From Haliscomenobacter sp965225875 (GTDB lineage Bacteria; Bacteroidota; Bacteroidia; Chitinophagales; Saprospiraceae), in the NCBI RefSeq assembly GCF_965225875.1, contig NZ_CBDDBS010000003.1, positions 1,550,001 to 1,614,000 on the forward strand: 64,000 nt of DNA, written 5' to 3'. The notes under the pieces were generated by a model that worked only from the letters and a program-made list of their open reading frames with translations, was not told where the DNA came from and did not search any database. A program made the position numbers and the translations under genes. Of this stretch, positions 18,268 to 26,432 are shown piece by piece (the stretch's first letter is position 1; every line of letters starts with the position of its first letter).

Positions 18268-19434
18268 ATGTCTTCATGGCATCTCCAAACCCTGTTCCGC
18301 CTCATGAAAGCATTTTTTTACCTTGCCGTTTTTTTGATGATTGCCTTTGAAATCGCCAATGTGTATTTCATCATGCCCATGCCCGGCAGTCAACAGATTA
18401 ATAGCATTGATCTGGCTTATTTTTTGTATTCCTGGCGTTGGTTCATTCGCATTGGATTGGGATTACTAACCCTTTATAGCTTCTGGCGGGCCCGCTTCAA
18501 ACGGGTATGGATTCCCCTACTCGCCCTACTGCCCTGGGCTTTCGTGGCCTACCAGTTCAACTACAAAATGACCGCTGAACGGATGTTTATCCAGCCCAAA
18601 TTGGTGATGAACAGTAGTCAGTACAACACCGTTTCGCTCAATCGGGTAGTCCTTGGGGTAACAGTAAACGGGGAAGCCAGCGCTTACCCCATTCAGTACC
18701 TGGCCTACCACCATCAAGTGCGCGATGTGGTAGGTGGTCAACCCATTATGGTCACTTACTGCAATGTGTGCCGCACGGGCAGGGTGTTCGATCCAAAGGT
18801 GGAAGATCAAAGTGAAACTTTCCGACTGGTGGGGATGGATCATTTCAATGCCATGTTTGAGGATTCCCGCACCCATTCCTGGTGGCGACAAGAAAATGGA
18901 GAAGCCATCGCTGGACCCCTCAAGGGTAAGTTTTTGCCTGAATTGCCTAGCTCCCAAATGGCCTTGAAACAATGGCTAAAATTCCATCCCAACAGCAAGG
19001 TTATGCAACCTGATTCAGCCTACACCAAAGAATACGCCCATCAAAAAAACTATGAAAATGGCAATAAAAAAGGCAAACTCACCCGTACCGATAGTTTGTC
19101 CTGGAAAGATAAATCCTGGGTAGTCGGCGTCAAGGTAGGGCAATACAGCAAAGCTTTTGACTGGAACGAGTTGAAAGAAAAACGAATTCTCAATGGGACG
19201 GTAGGGAATACCCCCATTGCGATTGTTCTGGCAAAGGACAACAAAAGTTTTGTGGCCTTTGAACGCCCCAATCTGGAAAAAATCAGCCTGAAGGGCGACA
19301 CCTTGTATAGCCAGATTTTTCGTTACAATTGGTACGGAGTGGCGCTGGATACAGGTATGACCAATTTGAAAAAGATCAATGCTTATCAGGAGTTTTGGCA
19401 CAGTTGGCGGACATTTCATGGAGATGCGCGGTAA
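18268..19434 (+). CDS. DUF3179 domain-containing membrane protein
   Basis: 388 residues. Three hydrophobic helices occupy the first 95 residues (AFFYLAVFLMIAFEIANVYF; AYFLYSWRWFIRIGLGLLTL; WIPLLALLPWAFVAY). A DUF3179 domain follows, with AYPIQYLAYHHQVRDVVGG, the Cys pair in TYCNVCRTGRVFDP and HSWWRQENGEAI. The domain is widespread in bacteria and has no assigned activity; the conserved Cys-x-x-Cys suggests a metal or redox site (inference). An alternative start at Met13 (18304) would shorten the cytoplasmic end. The gene is divergent from the outer-membrane barrel gene. Confidence 0.85.
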   Translation: MSSWHLQTLFRLMKAFFYLAVFLMIAFEIANVYFIMPMPGSQQINSIDLAYFLYSWRWFIRIGLGLLTLYSFWRARFKRVWIPLLALLPWAFVAYQFNYKMTAERMFIQPKLVMNSSQYNTVSLNRVVLGVTVNGEASAYPIQYLAYHHQVRDVVGGQPIMVTYCNVCRTGRVFDPKVEDQSETFRLVGMDHFNAMFEDSRTHSWWRQENGEAIAGPLKGKFLPELPSSQMALKQWLKFHPNSKVMQPDSAYTKEYAHQKNYENGNKKGKLTRTDSLSWKDKSWVVGVKVGQYSKAFDWNELKEKRILNGTVGNTPIAIVLAKDNKSFVAFERPNLEKISLKGDTLYSQIFRYNWYGVALDTGMTNLKKINAYQEFWHSWRTFHGDAR

Positions 19435-19490
19435 GATTTTTAGCCGATTTTGTAGTTTAGCCTGGCATTTTATCACCAATCTGACTGTAT

Positions 19491-20831
19491 ATGAAAAATC
19501 TATTCTTCCTGCTCTTGCTTTTGGGCGGCTTGCAAAGCCTGTACGCCCAAAACAACTTACCCCAAAAAAGTGCCAAAGCCAGTGTGTCCTATCGACTGGG
19601 GCTCACCGACATCAACATTCAATACTTTTCTCCTGGCGTGCGTGGGCGTCAAATCTGGGGAGGCATCGTGCCTTTCGACAAAATCTGGCGCGCCGGGGCC
19701 AACAATGCCACCACCATCAGCTTCAGCACACCCGTTAAAATGGAAGGCAAAATCCTGCCAGCGGGTACTTACGCTTTTTTCCTCATCCCGCGTCAAAATC
19801 AAGGCTGGACTGCGATTTTTAATACCGATTCAAAACAATGGGGCGCATTTATTTACAATGAGACCAAAGATGCCTTACGAGTGGGTGCACGAACTGAAAC
19901 CTTGGAGAGGCCATTAGAGCGCCTGGCTTACCAGATTGAAGAACTCAGTCTGGAAGAAGGGCTAATCAGCTTGTTGTGGGACAACAAAAAAGTCAATGTC
20001 CGCTTTAAAGTTGATTTTATCCCCGCCGCAATTGCCCAATACGATAGCCTGATCGCCAAAGCCGATGCTGCGCAAAAATGGTACCTGCAAGCCGAAGCTG
20101 CTGATTTGCTCACCGAAGCTGGCAAACTCAATGAAGCACAAAAATACCTCGATGAAAGCCTGAAAGCTGGTGAACACGTTTGGAACCTCTGGAAAAAAGC
20201 CCTTTGGCAAGCACAAAAAGAGGATTACAAAGGCGCTTTTGCCAGCACTGAAAAAATTCGGGCGATAGCCAAAGGGGGCAACAAAGAAGAAAAAGGTGTT
20301 TTCGGAGCCCTCGAAATGGATGTGATTGAAACCGAAAAACGCTGGAAAAACAAACAAGCAGAAGCCCTGGCCGCCAAAAATGCCCTGCGCGACATCAACC
20401 GCGACATCTGGACGCCCTTCTCCGAAGCATATGCCAGCAATGACGTGGCCAAATACATCAGCTTGCATTCCAAGGAATTTGTGCGAGCCAGTGGGGGCGA
20501 CAAAAGCAGTCTAGACTTAGCTGGCTACGCCGCTCAATCTGAACGGAGTTTCGCCTGGGCCCTTAACAACGGTAATCGTACCAGCATCGAGTTTCGTTTT
20601 TTTGAACGAATTGCCTCCGCCACAACCGCCTCCGAACGGGGTTATTTCAAATACACCAGTTATCCCAAAGAGGGCGCACCCTGGATTGGCTATGGGAAAT
20701 TCCATGTTTTCCTGCGCAAAGAAAATGGAGTTTGGAAAATCCTGACCGATTACGACTCGGATGAAGGTGGAAAAGTGGGCGAAGCAGATTACAAAGCAGC
20801 CGCAGCAGTGGATGATTTTTCCAAGTTCTAA
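19491..20831 (+). CDS. DUF2911 protein with C-terminal SnoaL/DUF4440-like domain
   Basis: 446 residues with a signal peptide (MKNLFFLLLLLGGLQSLYAQ). The DUF2911 domain covers about 20-180 (SVSYRLGLTDINIQYFSPGV, WRAGANNATTISF, LPAGTYAFFLIPRQ). A helical TPR-like stretch (about 195-290) follows. A cone-fold domain at about 300-440 (WTPFSEAYASNDVAKYISLH ... GYGKFHVFLRKENGVWKI) resembles SnoaL/DUF4440 proteins. DUF2911 proteins are typical of Bacteroidota envelopes and have no known activity. The three-part architecture is longer than the usual DUF2911 protein. It starts 56 bases after the DUF3179 gene. Confidence 0.85.
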   Translation: MKNLFFLLLLLGGLQSLYAQNNLPQKSAKASVSYRLGLTDINIQYFSPGVRGRQIWGGIVPFDKIWRAGANNATTISFSTPVKMEGKILPAGTYAFFLIPRQNQGWTAIFNTDSKQWGAFIYNETKDALRVGARTETLERPLERLAYQIEELSLEEGLISLLWDNKKVNVRFKVDFIPAAIAQYDSLIAKADAAQKWYLQAEAADLLTEAGKLNEAQKYLDESLKAGEHVWNLWKKALWQAQKEDYKGAFASTEKIRAIAKGGNKEEKGVFGALEMDVIETEKRWKNKQAEALAAKNALRDINRDIWTPFSEAYASNDVAKYISLHSKEFVRASGGDKSSLDLAGYAAQSERSFAWALNNGNRTSIEFRFFERIASATTASERGYFKYTSYPKEGAPWIGYGKFHVFLRKENGVWKILTDYDSDEGGKVGEADYKAAAAVDDFSKF

Positions 20832-20863
20832 CCTCTGATTTAAGCATGTATCAACTTTAGGTC

Positions 20864-20871
20864 TATTTTTG
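20864..20871 (+). promoter_or_regulatory. Candidate -7 box before the adenosyltransferase gene
   Basis: TATTTTTG fits TAnnTTTG and ends 10 bases before the ATG, which would give a very short or leaderless transcript. No convincing TTTG -33 element is seen at the right distance. No room exists for a cobalamin riboswitch in the 50-base gap. Confidence 0.3.
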
Positions 20872-20881
20872 CGAAAAAAAC

Positions 20882-21433
20882 ATGGCGTTCAAAATATACA
20901 CCAAAACGGGTGACAAAGGGGAAACCGGGCTTTTTGGCGGCAAACGTTTGCCCAAATACCACCTACGAATTGAAGCCTACGGCACCGTGGATGAACTAAA
21001 CGCACACCTGGGTCTAGTGCGCGATAGTTTGGTTGATGAGGCCACCCGTGATGTTCTGAAGGAAATCCAGGATCGCCTGTTCACCATTGGCGCCAACCTG
21101 GCCAGTGACCCGGATAAGTCCATGAGCACCCCCGACTTGCTCGACTCGGATATCGAGGCACTGGAGCAACAAATGGATCAGATGGATGCGCATTTGCCGC
21201 CGTTGAAAAACTTCATTTTGCCGGGTGGGCATCCTAGCGTTTCTTTTTGCCACATCGCGCGTACGGTTTGCCGCAGGGCGGAGCGTCAGGTGGTGGCTTT
21301 GGCGGCGAATGAGCCGGTGGAGGAGATTCTGTTGCGTTACCTCAATCGCTTGTCGGACTATCTGTTTGTGTTGTCGCGGAAAATGGCGCAGGATTTGGGG
21401 GTGGAGGAAGTGAGTTGGTTTGCGCGGAAATAA
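20882..21433 (+). CDS. Cob(I)alamin adenosyltransferase, PduO type
   Basis: 183 residues, full length. The N-terminal KIYTKTGDKGETGLFGGKR is the ATP-binding signature of PduO-type adenosyltransferases. AYGTVDELNAHLGLVRD and FILPGGHPSVSFCHIARTVC, with the later RRAERQVVALA and YLNRLSDYLFVLSR segments, complete the family pattern. The enzyme transfers adenosyl from ATP to cob(I)alamin, making coenzyme B12 for enzymes such as methylmalonyl-CoA mutase. No other cobalamin gene is in the window, so it probably serves salvage. It is the last of a run of plus-strand genes and is followed by a palindrome at 21458-21558. Confidence 0.93.
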   Translation: MAFKIYTKTGDKGETGLFGGKRLPKYHLRIEAYGTVDELNAHLGLVRDSLVDEATRDVLKEIQDRLFTIGANLASDPDKSMSTPDLLDSDIEALEQQMDQMDAHLPPLKNFILPGGHPSVSFCHIARTVCRRAERQVVALAANEPVEEILLRYLNRLSDYLFVLSRKMAQDLGVEEVSWFARK

Positions 21434-21457
21434 AATTTCTAAGTCGACATTTTTATT

Positions 21458-21558
21458 TTCACCACCGAAGGAACCTAAGGCACCAAATGGACACCTAAGA
21501 GATGACGCTTATTTTCCTCAGGTGCCCCTTTGGTGCCTTAGGTTCCTTTGGTGGTGAA
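21458..21558. repeat. Long intergenic palindrome, CCACCTAAG family, copy 3
   Basis: Arms 21458-21496 and 21520-21558 pair over 39 bases with three mismatches and share the CACCACC/CCTAAGGCACC core with the other family members. The loop here lacks the inner GC hairpin. It lies between the convergent adenosyltransferase and aspartate kinase genes. Confidence 0.87.
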
Positions 21559-21578
21559 AAAACAAGCGGCATAGCCGC
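21556..21578 (-). terminator. Candidate intrinsic terminator of the aspartate kinase gene
   Basis: Reading the minus strand, GCGGC-TAT-GCCGC (21578-21566) is followed by a T-rich run (TTGTTTTTTC, down to about 21556). The five-base stem is short. It lies 34 bases beyond the stop of the aspartate kinase gene and touches the palindrome at 21458-21558. Confidence 0.45.
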
Positions 21579-21611
21579 ACAAAAAAATCTCTTTTTTCAC
21601 CAATCTGGCTT

Positions 21612-22886
21612 TCAATTCTTCTCCACCACCAAATGCGCGGTAGCTCCATTCGTCTGCTCCACCAAAACCTTCCGCGTACTGCGCAACTGGCCTAACAATT
21701 CAGGAGTAGCGTGCCGAATGTTGATCAACTCCAAGCCACTTACAACTTCAGTTCCCAAGGTTTCCTGAATGCGTTCAGCCAGTTGAGCCACTTTTTCACC
21801 CTGATTGAACACCGAGATGTACAGCGTCAGCGGTGTATTTTGGATAAAAGTCACCTGCATGCGCAAATCCGAAATGGCCGCAAAGATTTCGCTAAAATGC
21901 TGTTCGGTCACAAAGGAAAAATCCTTGTTGGTGATTTTTAACAAGGCTTGATTGACCTCTACGGCCAACAGTGGCGGATACGCAGTCACTTCCTTTTCAG
22001 AAATCAAGGTGCCGCTGGTTTCTGGTTCCAGAAAAGAGCGGACGTGCAGCGGGATGTGTTTACGTTTGAGCGGCCCTACCGTTTTTAAGTGGATGATTTT
22101 AGCCCCGTAATAAGTCATCGCAATCGCCTCATCGTAAGACATTTCGCTCAGCATTTTCGCTTCCGCAAAAAATCTTGGGTCGGCACTGAACACCCCTTGG
22201 GCATCCTTCCAGATGGTCATACTTTCGGCATTCGCGCAAAACGAAAAGATAGCCGCCGAATAATCCGATCCGTCCCTGCCCAAAGTGGTGGTGAAGTTTT
22301 CCTGAGTGGCCCCAATGAAGCCTTGGGTAACCACAAAACCACCTTTATCCAGCAGTGGCTGCGCATTTTTCAAAAAACGTTCTTCCGTTTCCTGCCACTG
22401 CACCCAGGCTTCGCGGTACAATTCATTGGTTTGCACTACATCCCGGGCATCCAGCCATTGGGTCGGCAATCCAACTTTATTCAGGTAAGCACACAATATT
22501 TTGGTGGACAACAACTCCCCTACCGATACGATTTGATCGTACATGTAATCGTAATTGTCGTGGGGTTCGTCGTCCAAGACCCATTCAATTTCTACAAAGG
22601 TATCGTTCACCAGGGCGTAGACTTCATCGTTTGACTCAAACAACTCGGCCATGATGCGGTAGTGCTGGAGTTTGAGGTCTTCCAGCAATTCCAGGGCTTT
22701 CCCGTCTTGTTGGGAATGGGACTCGACTATCTTTTCCAGGGCGTTGGTTGTTTTACCCATTGCCGACACGACAATCATGAGTGTCTCTTGTCGATATTTT
22801 TGCAGGATATCGGCTACGTTTCTGATCGCTTCGGCATCTTTTACGGATGCACCCCCAAACTTGAACACTTTGCTGCGTTGATTCAT
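21612..22886 (-). CDS. lysC: Aspartate kinase
   Basis: About 424 residues, monofunctional. KFGGASVKDAEAIRN at the N-terminus is the amino-acid-kinase signature. TLGRDGSDYSAAIF (about 220-233) and WKDAQGVFSADPRF are the aspartate-binding and ATP-site segments. The C-terminal third has ACT-type strands (LLKITNKDFSFVTEQHFSEI; VTFIQNTPLTLYISVFNQGE) for feedback control. It phosphorylates aspartate, the first step toward lysine, threonine and methionine. I use ATG 22886 (MNQRSKVFKFGG) because the longer frame from 22931 adds a non-conserved 15-residue piece. It is not fused to homoserine dehydrogenase. Confidence 0.92.
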   Translation of the reverse strand: MNQRSKVFKFGGASVKDAEAIRNVADILQKYRQETLMIVVSAMGKTTNALEKIVESHSQQDGKALELLEDLKLQHYRIMAELFESNDEVYALVNDTFVEIEWVLDDEPHDNYDYMYDQIVSVGELLSTKILCAYLNKVGLPTQWLDARDVVQTNELYREAWVQWQETEERFLKNAQPLLDKGGFVVTQGFIGATQENFTTTLGRDGSDYSAAIFSFCANAESMTIWKDAQGVFSADPRFFAEAKMLSEMSYDEAIAMTYYGAKIIHLKTVGPLKRKHIPLHVRSFLEPETSGTLISEKEVTAYPPLLAVEVNQALLKITNKDFSFVTEQHFSEIFAAISDLRMQVTFIQNTPLTLYISVFNQGEKVAQLAERIQETLGTEVVSGLELINIRHATPELLGQLRSTRKVLVEQTNGATAHLVVEKN

Positions 22887-22978
22887 TGTATGTTTGTTAG
22901 GGAACGATTTTAAAAGCCAGTGATTTTTCAATCGTTCCTAATTCTTCGGGAGCATCCCCGAAATAAAGCTGCAAATAT

Positions 22979-24631
22979 ATGGATAGGATGAAAAAAACAT
23001 TCAGACTCTTTTTACTCTTGGGCATCATTTTTGTCCTGGGCGCCTTTACCGGGCGTTTTTTTAGCGATAAAATCAGCAGTGAAGACGTGGTTGGGGCAGC
23101 AAAAATTGCCGGACTTGAACTGACGCAAAGTGAAATTGATTCCTTGTTGCCCGGTTTAGAAGATGCGCGCAACAGCTATGTAGCCAACCGAAAAAGCAAC
23201 TTGCCCAATGATTTAGGGCCCGCCATCTGGTTCAACCCTTTGCTTCCCGGCATGAAAATCCCTAGCGGGCCGGATAAAGTCAATTTTGGAAAAGCGCCAC
23301 TGGTGCGTTTGCCCCAAAACCGCGATGAACTGGCCTGGTATACCGTCCGGGAATTGGCCGAATTGTTGCGCAGCCGTCAAATCAGCTCCGAAGAGCTCAC
23401 CCGTTTTTTCCTGGATCGCCTCAAAAAATACGATCCTCAGTTGCATTGTGTGATCACGCTGACCGAAGAATTGGCCATTGCCCAAGCCAAGCGGGCCGAT
23501 GCCGAAATCAAAGCGGGCAAGTACCGCGGTCTGCTGCACGGCATTCCCTACGGTGCCAAAGACCTGCTGGCTGCCCGCAACTACAAAACCACCTGGGGTT
23601 CGGTGCCTTATCAGGATCAGGTGCTGGATTACGATGCTACGGTGATCAAAAAATTGGAGGCTGCCGGGGCGGTGCTTTGTGCCAAACTCACCATGGGCGA
23701 ATTGGCCTGGGGCGACGTATGGTTTGGCGAAATGACGCGTAACCCCTGGGATACCAAAGCGGGGTCGAGTGGTTCTTCGGCGGGGTCGGCATCTTCGGTT
23801 TCGGCGGGTTTGTTGCCTTTTGCAATTGGGACGGAAACCTTGGGGTCCATTGTTTCACCCTCTACCGTTTGTGGTACTTCGGGACTACGGCCCACGTATG
23901 GGCGGGTAAGCCGCCATGGGGCGATGGCCTTGAGTTGGTCGATGGATAAAATTGGCCCGATTTGTCGCTCCGTAGAAGATTGTGCGATTGTGTTCAACGC
24001 CATCCAGGGGCCAGACCCGCAGGATGTATCACTCATTCCGGCCGCTTTCCATTACGATGCCAGCGCTGATCCACGGCAATTGAAGATTGGATACTTGAAA
24101 AAAGACTTTGACCGGCGTTATGCCTTTCACGATCAGGATAGTGTGGCCTTGGAAAAACTGAAGGCAATGGGCTTCAAATTGATCCCCATCGAATTGCCGG
24201 AATCACCCGATTTGAGCATCATTCTTTCTGCGGAAGCCGCTGCTGCCTTTGATGAATTGACGCTGAGTGGTCGGGATGATTTGATGCGCCGCCAAATCAA
24301 AAATGCCTGGCCCAACTCTTTCCGGGAGTCGCGCTTCATTCCGGCAGTGGAGTACATCAAGGCCAATCGTTTGCGCACCAAACTGATGCAGGACATGCAA
24401 AAGGTGTTCGAGCAGGTGGACGTGTACGTGCATCCTTCCTGGGGTGGCCGCAGTTTGAACATCACCAACCATACGGGGCATCCTTGTGTGGTGATTCCGA
24501 ATGGTTTCCGGAATGGGCGGCCTACGAGTTTGAGTTTTACGGGGAACTTGTTTGAGGAAGGGAAAATATTGAATTTGGCGAAGGTGTACCAGGAGGCGAC
24601 GACGCATCATAAGCAGCATCCGGTGTTGTAG
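22979..24631 (+). CDS. Amidase signature family protein, membrane-anchored or exported
   Basis: 550 residues. An N-terminal hydrophobic helix (LFLLLGIIFVLGAFTGRFF, about 9-27) anchors or exports the enzyme. The amidase core has the catalytic lysine Lys194 in PYGAKDLLAA, the Gly/Ser motif GSSGSSAGSA at 262-271 (cis-Ser), and the nucleophile Ser290 in GTETLGSIVSPS. All three residues of the Ser-cisSer-Lys triad are therefore present. It hydrolyses an amide, probably in the periplasm. It is not a GatA: there are no gatB or gatC neighbours, and it carries an export segment. A possible terminator is at 24752-24774. Confidence 0.9.
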   Translation: MDRMKKTFRLFLLLGIIFVLGAFTGRFFSDKISSEDVVGAAKIAGLELTQSEIDSLLPGLEDARNSYVANRKSNLPNDLGPAIWFNPLLPGMKIPSGPDKVNFGKAPLVRLPQNRDELAWYTVRELAELLRSRQISSEELTRFFLDRLKKYDPQLHCVITLTEELAIAQAKRADAEIKAGKYRGLLHGIPYGAKDLLAARNYKTTWGSVPYQDQVLDYDATVIKKLEAAGAVLCAKLTMGELAWGDVWFGEMTRNPWDTKAGSSGSSAGSASSVSAGLLPFAIGTETLGSIVSPSTVCGTSGLRPTYGRVSRHGAMALSWSMDKIGPICRSVEDCAIVFNAIQGPDPQDVSLIPAAFHYDASADPRQLKIGYLKKDFDRRYAFHDQDSVALEKLKAMGFKLIPIELPESPDLSIILSAEAAAAFDELTLSGRDDLMRRQIKNAWPNSFRESRFIPAVEYIKANRLRTKLMQDMQKVFEQVDVYVHPSWGGRSLNITNHTGHPCVVIPNGFRNGRPTSLSFTGNLFEEGKILNLAKVYQEATTHHKQHPVL

Positions 24632-25039
24632 GGATGGGTGCGTGAAATAACGTGTGCTCGCGAAGGGCTTGTACAGCTTTGGATGCAAATTCGTCATCCT
24701 TATGGGTGCACTATTCATACCAAAGCGACAACAATAGCAACGCGGATTTTGCTTTGCCTGCGGCAAAGTTTTTTGACACAAAGGCACAAAGACACAAAGG
24801 CACAAAGTCCTTCAAATCGAAAATGGGTTCTGGTATGGCTTTGTGCCTTTGTGCCTTTGTGCCTTTGTGGCTATTTTGATTTCATCACGCCGAAGGCGGG
24901 ACCAAAATCCGCGTAGATCCACGTAGATCCGTGGCATCGTACGTTGCTATTATTGTCGCTTTGGTGTGGAGATGGATGGGAGGTATAAACCCCACTTCTC
25001 ACTATCATTAAGCTGACTTGTTGAAAACCAGCTGATTTT
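24632..25039. repeat. Gene-free stretch built of nested inverted repeats
   Basis: Three nested pairs of arms: outer 24720-24742 with 24942-24964 (22 of 23 bases pair); middle 24741-24751 with 24903-24913 (CGCGGATTTTG/CAAAATCCGCG, perfect); inner 24776-24807 with 24839-24869 (ACAAAGGCAC repeats, about 30 of 32 pair). The right side carries extra sequence with a tandem GTAGATCC between middle and outer arms, so the structure is lopsided. The inner arms resemble the ACAAAGGACAC elements at 28106-28260 and 52416-52578. I see no credible gene here. Confidence 0.8.
24752..24774 (+). terminator. Candidate intrinsic terminator downstream of the amidase gene
   Basis: CTTTGCC-TGC-GGCAAAG (24752-24768) is followed by six T residues (24769-24774). 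It lies 120 bases after the amidase stop, inside the nested inverted-repeat region. Confidence 0.55.
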
Positions 25040-25243
25040 TTACCCGTTTGTATTCCACCGCCCGTTTTTTTGTTCATCCAACCTCTCTTTCAATCTTTCA
25101 AAGCGAAGCTTACGAAATTCCTCGTCTGCTTGTTTTCGTTCTTCAGCCGTCATCGTACTTCTGAAAACAAAACTTTCGACAATTTCTTCATCGGATAATT
25201 CCTTTCGCAAATCCTCGTATGTTGGTTCCTTTGTTTTAGTCAT
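25040..25243 (-). CDS. Small hypothetical protein, highly charged
   Basis: 67 residues from ATG 25243; the codon two positions upstream in frame is only a TTG. The sequence (MTKTKEPTYEDLRKELSDEE... then TAEERKQADEEFRKLRFERL) is rich in Glu, Lys and Arg and likely all-helical. It has no cysteine, signal peptide or membrane segment. The amphipathic charge pattern supports a real, coding small protein, possibly a regulator or antitoxin-like partner, but no toxin gene is adjacent. I do not recognise a family. Confidence 0.55.
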   Translation of the reverse strand: MTKTKEPTYEDLRKELSDEEIVESFVFRSTMTAEERKQADEEFRKLRFERLKERLDEQKNGRWNTNG

Positions 25244-25342
25244 CGCCAAGATATTTGTTGATTAAGGTTTGTGAAAAAGGGCTTTCAATAGCTAGATACC
25301 TTCCATGTCTAGGCATTGGCACTAACGACATTTAACATTTTG

Positions 25343-25505
25343 TAACCGCCCGTTTCAACGGGTGGATCCAGGCACCACCACTCATCACATCTAACATCCT
25401 TCCAGAGGCTTGCATCATGAAAATGTGACAAATGCGGGCCTCTGGAAGGATGTTAGATGTGATGAGTGGGCGGGCTGGAGCCCCCGACTAAAGGCGGGGG
25501 TTACA
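25343..25505. repeat. REP pair flanking a perfect 29-bp inverted repeat
   Basis: This occupies most of the 309-base gap 25250-25558. The inner arms 25381-25409 and 25438-25466 are perfect reverse complements over 29 bases (CTAACATCCTTCCAGAGGC). Outside them stand two REP-type hairpins in opposite orientation: 25346-25365 (CCGCCCG-TTTCAA-CGGGTGG) and 25481-25500 (CCCCCG-ACTAAAGG-CGGGGG followed by GTTA). The hairpin plus GGTT tail matches REP sequences mobilised by RAYT transposases. No other gene is seen in the gap. Confidence 0.8.
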
Positions 25506-25558
25506 GGATGATAGATGGGTTGGGGGGTAAATCCCCAAACTCAGGCTTCTTTTTTTCA

Positions 25559-26203
25559 TTACTTTATTTTATTACTTTGCTCGTATTTAAACTTCAACTG
25601 GCTTTCGTATCCAAGAATGTAATCACACAAAGCGCCAATTTTGTCATACTTTGGAGAACCTCGACCAACTAATTTGTAGATCTTTTTATTACACTTTTTT
25701 GCTTCAGGTCTATTGCCCTCTAAAATATATGCATATCCATCCAACACATCCTTGCTTGTCTTAAAATCCTCTTCTGTCCAAAAGTTGAATTCATAAATCA
25801 TTCTCTCCAATTCATTCCATTCTTCTTTGTCTATCCTGATTGCATATTCTTTACAATCAGGGTACAATTCTTCTTTAGTTATGCATTTTACAGCGATTGA
25901 ATATACACCATTTTTATTCACAAATTTCACCGATTTTCCATATCCAAACGAAGAATAAAATTGCAGGTGATATGCTCCGTAATTGATTCCTTTTACTGAT
26001 TTTTCGCCAAATTTTTCAAGCAGGTATTTTTGAAAATCGAATGCTTCTTTTGCCAATGAAGTATCTGAAACTTCTTGGTATATTTCGTTTTCGAACTTTG
26101 AACAATCTTTATTTTTTTGGACATTCCCCTGGCATCTAAACAGAATTATTGAAATAAAAACCAGACAAAAGCATTTTAATTTCATATTCATTTTTTTCTT
26201 CAT
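25559..26203 (-). CDS. AT-rich hypothetical lipoprotein or secreted protein
   Basis: About 214 residues. MKKKMNMKLKCFCLVFISII then LFRCQGN is a signal peptide with a weak lipobox cysteine. Starts at 26221, 26203, 26191 and 26185 are all in frame; I prefer 26203 because of the signal length. The mature part is Lys/Glu/Tyr-rich with six or more cysteines (DCSKFEN, KCITKEELYPDCKEYAIRID, KKCNKKIY, ALCDYILGYE). I recognise no family. The gene and its upstream region are far more AT-rich than the neighbours and use codons such as AAA, ATT and TTT heavily. This suggests recent acquisition. It is bordered downstream by REP hairpins. Confidence 0.72.
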   Translation of the reverse strand: MKKKMNMKLKCFCLVFISIILFRCQGNVQKNKDCSKFENEIYQEVSDTSLAKEAFDFQKYLLEKFGEKSVKGINYGAYHLQFYSSFGYGKSVKFVNKNGVYSIAVKCITKEELYPDCKEYAIRIDKEEWNELERMIYEFNFWTEEDFKTSKDVLDGYAYILEGNRPEAKKCNKKIYKLVGRGSPKYDKIGALCDYILGYESQLKFKYEQSNKIK

Positions 26204-26389
26204 TTCAAATGATTTATGCATGCCGCATTACAATTATTTCAAATGACAATATAACAAATTACAACTTATCCAACAACAAACAACCTTTTGAATCTTCCAA
26301 TCAATTGAACTTTAGATCAAATTCCCGGCATAATATCTGTTTCTCAGCCCCCCAAAAAAATCCCCCTCAAAAAATTCCCCCCTACACCT

Positions 26390-26397
26390 TAACTTTG
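26390..26397 (+). promoter_or_regulatory. Candidate -7 box of the aminopeptidase P gene
   Basis: TAACTTTG fits TAnnTTTG and lies 35 bases upstream of the ATG at 26433. No clear TTTG -33 element is present in the pyrimidine/A-rich tract upstream. Confidence 0.4.
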
Positions 26398-26432
26398 GCC
26401 AACTCATTTTTCCACCCTCAACCAAAACAACC

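Noticed and set aside
20832..20881. Cobalamin riboswitch before the adenosyltransferase gene
   Set aside because: The gap is only 50 bases, too short for the riboswitch, and no B12-box sequence is visible.
22887..22931. Longer N-terminus for aspartate kinase
   Set aside because: The extra 15 residues before MNQRSKVFKFGG are not a family feature.
24632..26221. Mobile genetic element or prophage remnant
   Set aside because: The patch is repeat-rich and AT-rich, but no integrase, transposase, tRNA gene or phage gene is present.
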